A program made the position numbers and the translations under genes. From positions 1 to 8,553 of the forward strand of contig JAPWUZ010000101.1 of NCBI GenBank assembly GCA_028275265.1: a DNA stretch of 8,553 nt, written 5' to 3'. A model generated the notes under the pieces. That model had not been told where the DNA came from. It ran no database searches and saw only the letters and a list, made by a program, of their open reading frames with translations. This document shows, one piece after another, positions 5,627 to 8,553 of this stretch; within the stretch, counting starts at the first letter, position 1; each line of letters starts with the position of its first letter. The DNA is from Armatimonadota bacterium. GTDB lineage: Bacteria > Armatimonadota > HRBIN16.

Positions 5627-6670
5627 AGATAACCATTCGTGCAGGTGTTCTGCCACAAAAGCATCGTCGTTAAGATGCGGGTAGCTCCGATAGACGCGGT
5701 CGATCTCCTCCGCCTGTCCGAGGCTGAGCGTCTCGTTCGGATCCAGACACCAGATGCCCTCCAGCAATCCCTGTCGGCGCAGTACTTCGTGAATACCTGC
5801 GATACATCCCCTGAACCCGTTGGCGGCATCGAAGAAGGCGGCGTTGCAGTCGGTGACCTCTACCGCTAAACGCAACAGGTCAGCAGGGATGGTTTGCTCT
5901 CGGGCAACGGCGTGGCAGCGCTCCAGCAGTTCTACCGCGCGTTTAGTCCACACTGCCCAGTGCCCGAGCAAGCCGCCCACGATGCGTCGCTCCACCTGTT
6001 TGCCTCCCACTGTGAACCGGTAAGGGGTGACAAGGTCTATCACAATGTTATCGTCGTTGCCGGTGTAGAGGGCAATGTCGTCGCGCTCGGCTTCCGCGAT
6101 GGCGCGTACCACGTCCAGCGTCTGATAGCGGTTGAAGGGGGCAATCTTGATGGCAACCACGTTCTCTATCTCTGCGAAACGCCGCCAGAAGTGGTAACTC
6201 AAAACCCTTCCGCCTACCGCCGGTTGCAGGTAGAACCCTACCAGCGGGATTACCTCCGCCACTTGCCGACAGTGGGCAATCAGTGTATCGTCATCCGCCT
6301 CCTTAAGCGCGGAAAGGCTCAACAAGCCCGCGTGGAAGCCCATCTCTCGTGCCAGCTCCGCTTCGTATAACGCCTGCGGGGTATCGCCGCATACTCCGGC
6401 GATGCGCACCAGTGGCTGGTGGCGCGTGGCGTCTGCGCGGTCAAACTCCTCGCGTGCCAGCTCCAGCAGGGGGCGGAACAGCCCGATTTTCGGGTCGCGG
6501 ATAGCAAACTGCGTGGTGTGCACACCGACGGCGATGCCTCCTGCGCCCGCCGCGATATAGTATCGCCACAGGGCACGCTGGCGGCGTTCGTCCCAGCGTC
6601 GCTGCGCGTTCAGCGCGAGCGGGCTGGCAGGGATGACTACGCCCTGACGCAGAACTTCACAGGCGTTCAT
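5624..6670 (-). CDS. Dihydrodipicolinate synthase family aldolase/lyase, divergent
   Basis: This 348-residue protein has the DHDPS/N-acetylneuraminate lyase (beta/alpha)8 fold signatures. The Schiff-base lysine is K175 (NVVAIKIAPF) and the catalytic tyrosine is Y147 (LVGFYLQPAVGG). The loop that reads GTTGE in true DapA is GVHTTQF here (residues 49-55), and the protein is about 50 residues longer than DapA. It is therefore unlikely to make lysine precursors. Known relatives cleave or dehydrate 2-keto-3-deoxy sugar acids or hydroxy-2-oxo acids, and a similar role in carbon-source breakdown is inferred. GGAGAGGA (complement of 6677-6684) precedes the ATG. The start overlaps the 3' end of the oxidoreductase gene by 14 bases, so it is in the same operon. 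Its reaction and substrate cannot be derived from sequence. Confidence 0.9.
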   Translation of the reverse strand: MNACEVLRQGVVIPASPLALNAQRRWDERRQRALWRYYIAAGAGGIAVGVHTTQFAIRDPKIGLFRPLLELAREEFDRADATRHQPLVRIAGVCGDTPQALYEAELAREMGFHAGLLSLSALKEADDDTLIAHCRQVAEVIPLVGFYLQPAVGGRVLSYHFWRRFAEIENVVAIKIAPFNRYQTLDVVRAIAEAERDDIALYTGNDDNIVIDLVTPYRFTVGGKQVERRIVGGLLGHWAVWTKRAVELLERCHAVAREQTIPADLLRLAVEVTDCNAAFFDAANGFRGCIAGIHEVLRRQGLLEGIWCLDPNETLSLGQAEEIDRVYRSYPHLNDDAFVAEHLHEWLS

Positions 6671-7616
6671 GGTATATCCTCTCCACCAGCTCCATCGTTC
6701 TCACCGCGTCGGCAAAACATGTCTGCGGTTGCTGTCCACTCTTGATGCAATCGATGAAATGGCGGTTCTCGTCGTAGAAGCCGAGGTAGCGATGCGGTGC
6801 ATCGCTGCCCGCTGCCTCGGTGTTCAGGATGACCTCCGGCTCCAGAGAGCCGTCGCGATAGATGACGGCGCGGTCATCCGGCTCGGCGTAGGCGGAGATG
6901 TTGTGGGCGTGCATCTCCACCGAGTAGATGCGCCTGCCTGTTACCCAGTTCGTCAGCAGGATGCCTGTCGCGCCGCTTTCGAACTCCACCAGCGCATTGA
7001 AAGCATTGTACACCGGCGAGTGGAAACGGTCTACCTTGCTCACTATCTTTTTGACCTCGCCGCCCATCCAGCGCAGATTATCCACCGCGTGAATGGCGTC
7101 ACAGGTGAGGATGTCCACCGCTCCGCCATAGTAGTCTTCGGTTCCCCCGCTTTTGACAAACCGCGCCAGGCATTGCGTGATGGCGCCGCGCTCCTCCACC
7201 CTGCGCCTTGCCTGTACCACCACGGGCACAAACCGACGCTGAAACCCCACCATCGTCAGGCAGTGGTGCTTTTCGGCAAGGCGCGCGAGGTTGCGTGTCT
7301 GCTCGGCCGTGATGCCTGGCGGTTTCTCGATGAATACATGGAGCCCACGTTGCAGGCAATCGGCAACGATGTCATACATCTGGTGTGGAGGCAGGATGAT
7401 GTATACCGCCTGCAGTTGTATCTCGTTCAGCATCTGGCGGTAATCGCTGTACGTGCGCGGGATACCCCACCTTTGCGCGGTAGCAGCGGCACGTTCCGGG
7501 TTGAGGTCACATACCGCTGCGATTTGCACATCCTCCATTTCGCTGAGGGAGGGATAATGTGCGTAATTGGCATGTGACCCTGCGCCGATAAAGGCAACGG
7601 TTACGGGTTCGCTCAT
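6657..7616 (-). CDS. Gfo/Idh/MocA family oxidoreductase B
   Basis: This 319-residue NAD(P)-dependent dehydrogenase belongs to the family of glucose-fructose oxidoreductase and inositol 2-dehydrogenase, which oxidise a hydroxyl of a sugar or cyclitol. Numbered from the ATG at 7616, the Rossmann loop GAGSHA is at 11-16, the EKP motif with the catalytic lysine K98 is at 97-99, and the C-terminal half carries GGAVDILTCDAIHAVDNLRW with D173 and H176. The cofactor is likely NAD(P) held by the N-terminal domain. A GTG at 7625 is in frame (adding SEM-type residues) but has no well-placed ribosome site; AAGGTG (complement of 7621-7626) is well spaced for the ATG. It follows oxidoreductase A by 10 bases and overlaps the aldolase start by 14 bases. 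The exact substrate is not known. Confidence 0.93.
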   Translation of the reverse strand: MSEPVTVAFIGAGSHANYAHYPSLSEMEDVQIAAVCDLNPERAAATAQRWGIPRTYSDYRQMLNEIQLQAVYIILPPHQMYDIVADCLQRGLHVFIEKPPGITAEQTRNLARLAEKHHCLTMVGFQRRFVPVVVQARRRVEERGAITQCLARFVKSGGTEDYYGGAVDILTCDAIHAVDNLRWMGGEVKKIVSKVDRFHSPVYNAFNALVEFESGATGILLTNWVTGRRIYSVEMHAHNISAYAEPDDRAVIYRDGSLEPEVILNTEAAGSDAPHRYLGFYDENRHFIDCIKSGQQPQTCFADAVRTMELVERIYHERL

Positions 7617-7620
7617 CTCG

Positions 7621-7629
7621 CTCACCTTA
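7621..7629 (-). promoter_or_regulatory. Ribosome site fused to the stop of oxidoreductase A
   Basis: The minus strand reads TAAGGTGAG: the TAA (7627-7629) ending oxidoreductase A provides the AA of AAGGTG, the ribosome site for the ATG at 7616. It favours that ATG over the GTG at 7625, which lies inside the site. It is the same stop/ribosome-site design as at the aldolase-hydrolase junction. Confidence 0.55.
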
Positions 7630-8541
7630 CGGATATTTCATTCTCCGGTACTCCTGCGCGAAGGCGGCGCCATCGTAGCCCTCGTCGTCAGCAACTTCCG
7701 ACAGCAGTATCTCGCAGTCGCCCTGTAACCACGACTGTCGTGCCGCCAGCGCCCACAGCTCGGGTTCTATCAGCTCCTCGATAGTTACAGGGGGGACGTC
7801 CGTCTCACCTGCCAGATAGGGGAGGGTCTTTTCCAGCAGGGCACGATAGAGCTGCGAAGCGTCTGCTTGAAACTGTGTCACGCCCTTCTCGGTGACGATA
7901 GTGGAGTAAAAAGGCATCCATTTTTCCGCTGTGCCGATGACCACGATGCCCATTCGTCCGTCTGACCAGCGTATCGCCACACGTCGCAGCACACCCTTGC
8001 CCAGATGCTGCACGCTGTACGCTCCGCCTCCCATAATCCCTGCCAGCATGGCGTAAGCGTGAATGCCGTAGTTGAACTCATCTACAGCGCAACCGCAGAT
8101 GACTGTGTCCGGCGTGCCACGTTCTTCCGGCGGTTGTGCCAGCCATCGCTGGGTCTCATAGCAGAAACGCAGGGAGGAGCCTCCGGTAATGCGTATCCCA
8201 CTGTGTGCCCACTCCACAATCTGTCGCAGGTCGCGCAGCTTACCGGCGATTGGTTTATCAATCAGTATCGCCTTACCCGCGTCGACAAAGGGACGCGCTT
8301 TCGCGATATGGGTATCCCAATCACAGCCGTGGAGGATGGCGCAGTCCACATCCTCTGCCACCTCCTCCAGCGAGCGATAAACGCGCGGGATGCCGTGTTC
8401 CTGTGCGAACCGCTCGGCGTAGCCCGGAGGATGCACCGACCCACCGTCCCATACTCCTGCAATCTCATGCCCCAGCTCGCGCTCGATCGGAATCCAGCTG
8501 GGCGGATGCGATGTATCCAGATCAACGATGCCGATTCTCAT
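7627..8541 (-). CDS. Gfo/Idh/MocA-like oxidoreductase A, atypical nucleotide loop
   Basis: This 304-residue protein has the two-domain Gfo/Idh/MocA layout. It begins MRIGIVDLDTSHPPSW, so the usual GxGxxG nucleotide loop is replaced by DLDTSHP at residues 7-13. The EKP motif is DKP (D95, K96, P97), keeping the lysine. Downstream, DEFNYGIHAYAML (D154 to about residue 166, with H161) matches the catalytic Asp/His region. It is probably an NAD(P)-dependent sugar or cyclitol dehydrogenase, but the altered loop leaves cofactor and even activity uncertain; a binding or accessory role is possible. Three ATG codons lie in a row; GAGG (complement of 8549-8552) is seven bases from the third (8541) and only one from the first (8547), so 8541 is preferred. 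It is the first gene of the operon in this window; its promoter lies beyond the edge or further genes precede it. Confidence 0.88.
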   Translation of the reverse strand: MRIGIVDLDTSHPPSWIPIERELGHEIAGVWDGGSVHPPGYAERFAQEHGIPRVYRSLEEVAEDVDCAILHGCDWDTHIAKARPFVDAGKAILIDKPIAGKLRDLRQIVEWAHSGIRITGGSSLRFCYETQRWLAQPPEERGTPDTVICGCAVDEFNYGIHAYAMLAGIMGGGAYSVQHLGKGVLRRVAIRWSDGRMGIVVIGTAEKWMPFYSTIVTEKGVTQFQADASQLYRALLEKTLPYLAGETDVPPVTIEELIEPELWALAARQSWLQGDCEILLSEVADDEGYDGAAFAQEYRRMKYP

Positions 8542-8548
8542 CATCATA

Positions 8549-8552
8549 CCTC
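8549..8552 (-). promoter_or_regulatory. Ribosome site deciding among three tandem ATGs
   Basis: GAGG on the minus strand sits at the window edge, in front of ATG-ATG-ATG (8547, 8544, 8541). Only the third ATG has normal spacing (seven bases). The window ends one base later, so nothing can be said about the promoter. Confidence 0.5.
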
Positions 8553-8553
8553 A

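Noticed and set aside
5611..5829. 73-codon N-terminal extension of the C-N hydrolase frame
   Set aside because: It overlaps the 3' end of the aldolase gene on the same strand, has an Arg/Ser-rich composition unlike a protein domain, and the ATG at 5610 has a good ribosome site and the expected family N-terminus.
6669..7577. 302-codon plus-strand open frame opposite oxidoreductase B
   Set aside because: It is antisense to a gene with all family motifs; long antisense frames are common in GC-rich coding sequence.
1..8553. CRISPR array, tRNA, rRNA, insertion sequence or phage attachment site
   Set aside because: No regularly spaced repeats, no tRNA-like cloverleaf sequence, no transposase or integrase reading frame, and almost all bases are accounted for by metabolic genes.

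Overview
The window is about 8.5 kb of bacterial chromosome of moderately high GC. It has compact protein-coding genes and no RNA gene, CRISPR array, transposase or phage gene that I could find. Gene content (a sugar/cyclitol-type set of two Gfo/Idh/MocA oxidoreductases, a divergent dihydrodipicolinate synthase-like aldolase, a nitrilase-superfamily amidase and a PhyH dioxygenase, plus a secreted PA+PDZ M28 peptidase) resembles free-living heterotrophs such as Armatimonadota or neighbouring phyla. That placement is inference from gene content only.

Left half, + strand. Positions 1-72 look like the last 23 codons of a gene cut by the window edge. A 155-base intergenic leader (73-227) is rich in short inverted repeats. 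It contains an 8-base stretch perfectly complementary to the Shine-Dalgarno region of the next gene, an acidic protein of unknown function (228-1037). surE follows (best start 1080), behind an extended -10 promoter so close to the start codon that the mRNA may be leaderless. A REP-like palindrome lies between surE and a large secreted M28-family zinc aminopeptidase with PA and PDZ domains (1922-3751).

Right half, - strand, convergent with the peptidase (11-base gap). In transcription order from the right edge: Gfo/Idh/MocA oxidoreductase A, Gfo/Idh/MocA oxidoreductase B, DHDPS-family aldolase/lyase and nitrilase-superfamily hydrolase. These four are packed with gaps of 10 to 13 bases or a 14-base overlap and must be one operon. 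After a 135-base gap with its own extended -10 promoter comes a PhyH-family Fe(II)/2-oxoglutarate dioxygenase. All catalytic residues I could check are present in the aldolase, hydrolase, dioxygenase and oxidoreductase B; oxidoreductase A has an altered nucleotide-binding loop. Together they look like an uncharacterised catabolic route: oxidation of a polyol or sugar, retro-aldol or dehydration chemistry on a 2-keto acid, C-N bond hydrolysis and possibly a hydroxylation step. The substrate cannot be read from the sequence.

Several starts were set by Shine-Dalgarno spacing rather than by the longest reading frame: surE 1080, hydrolase 5610, oxidoreductase B 7616, oxidoreductase A 8541. No stretch above 300 bases lacks a gene.
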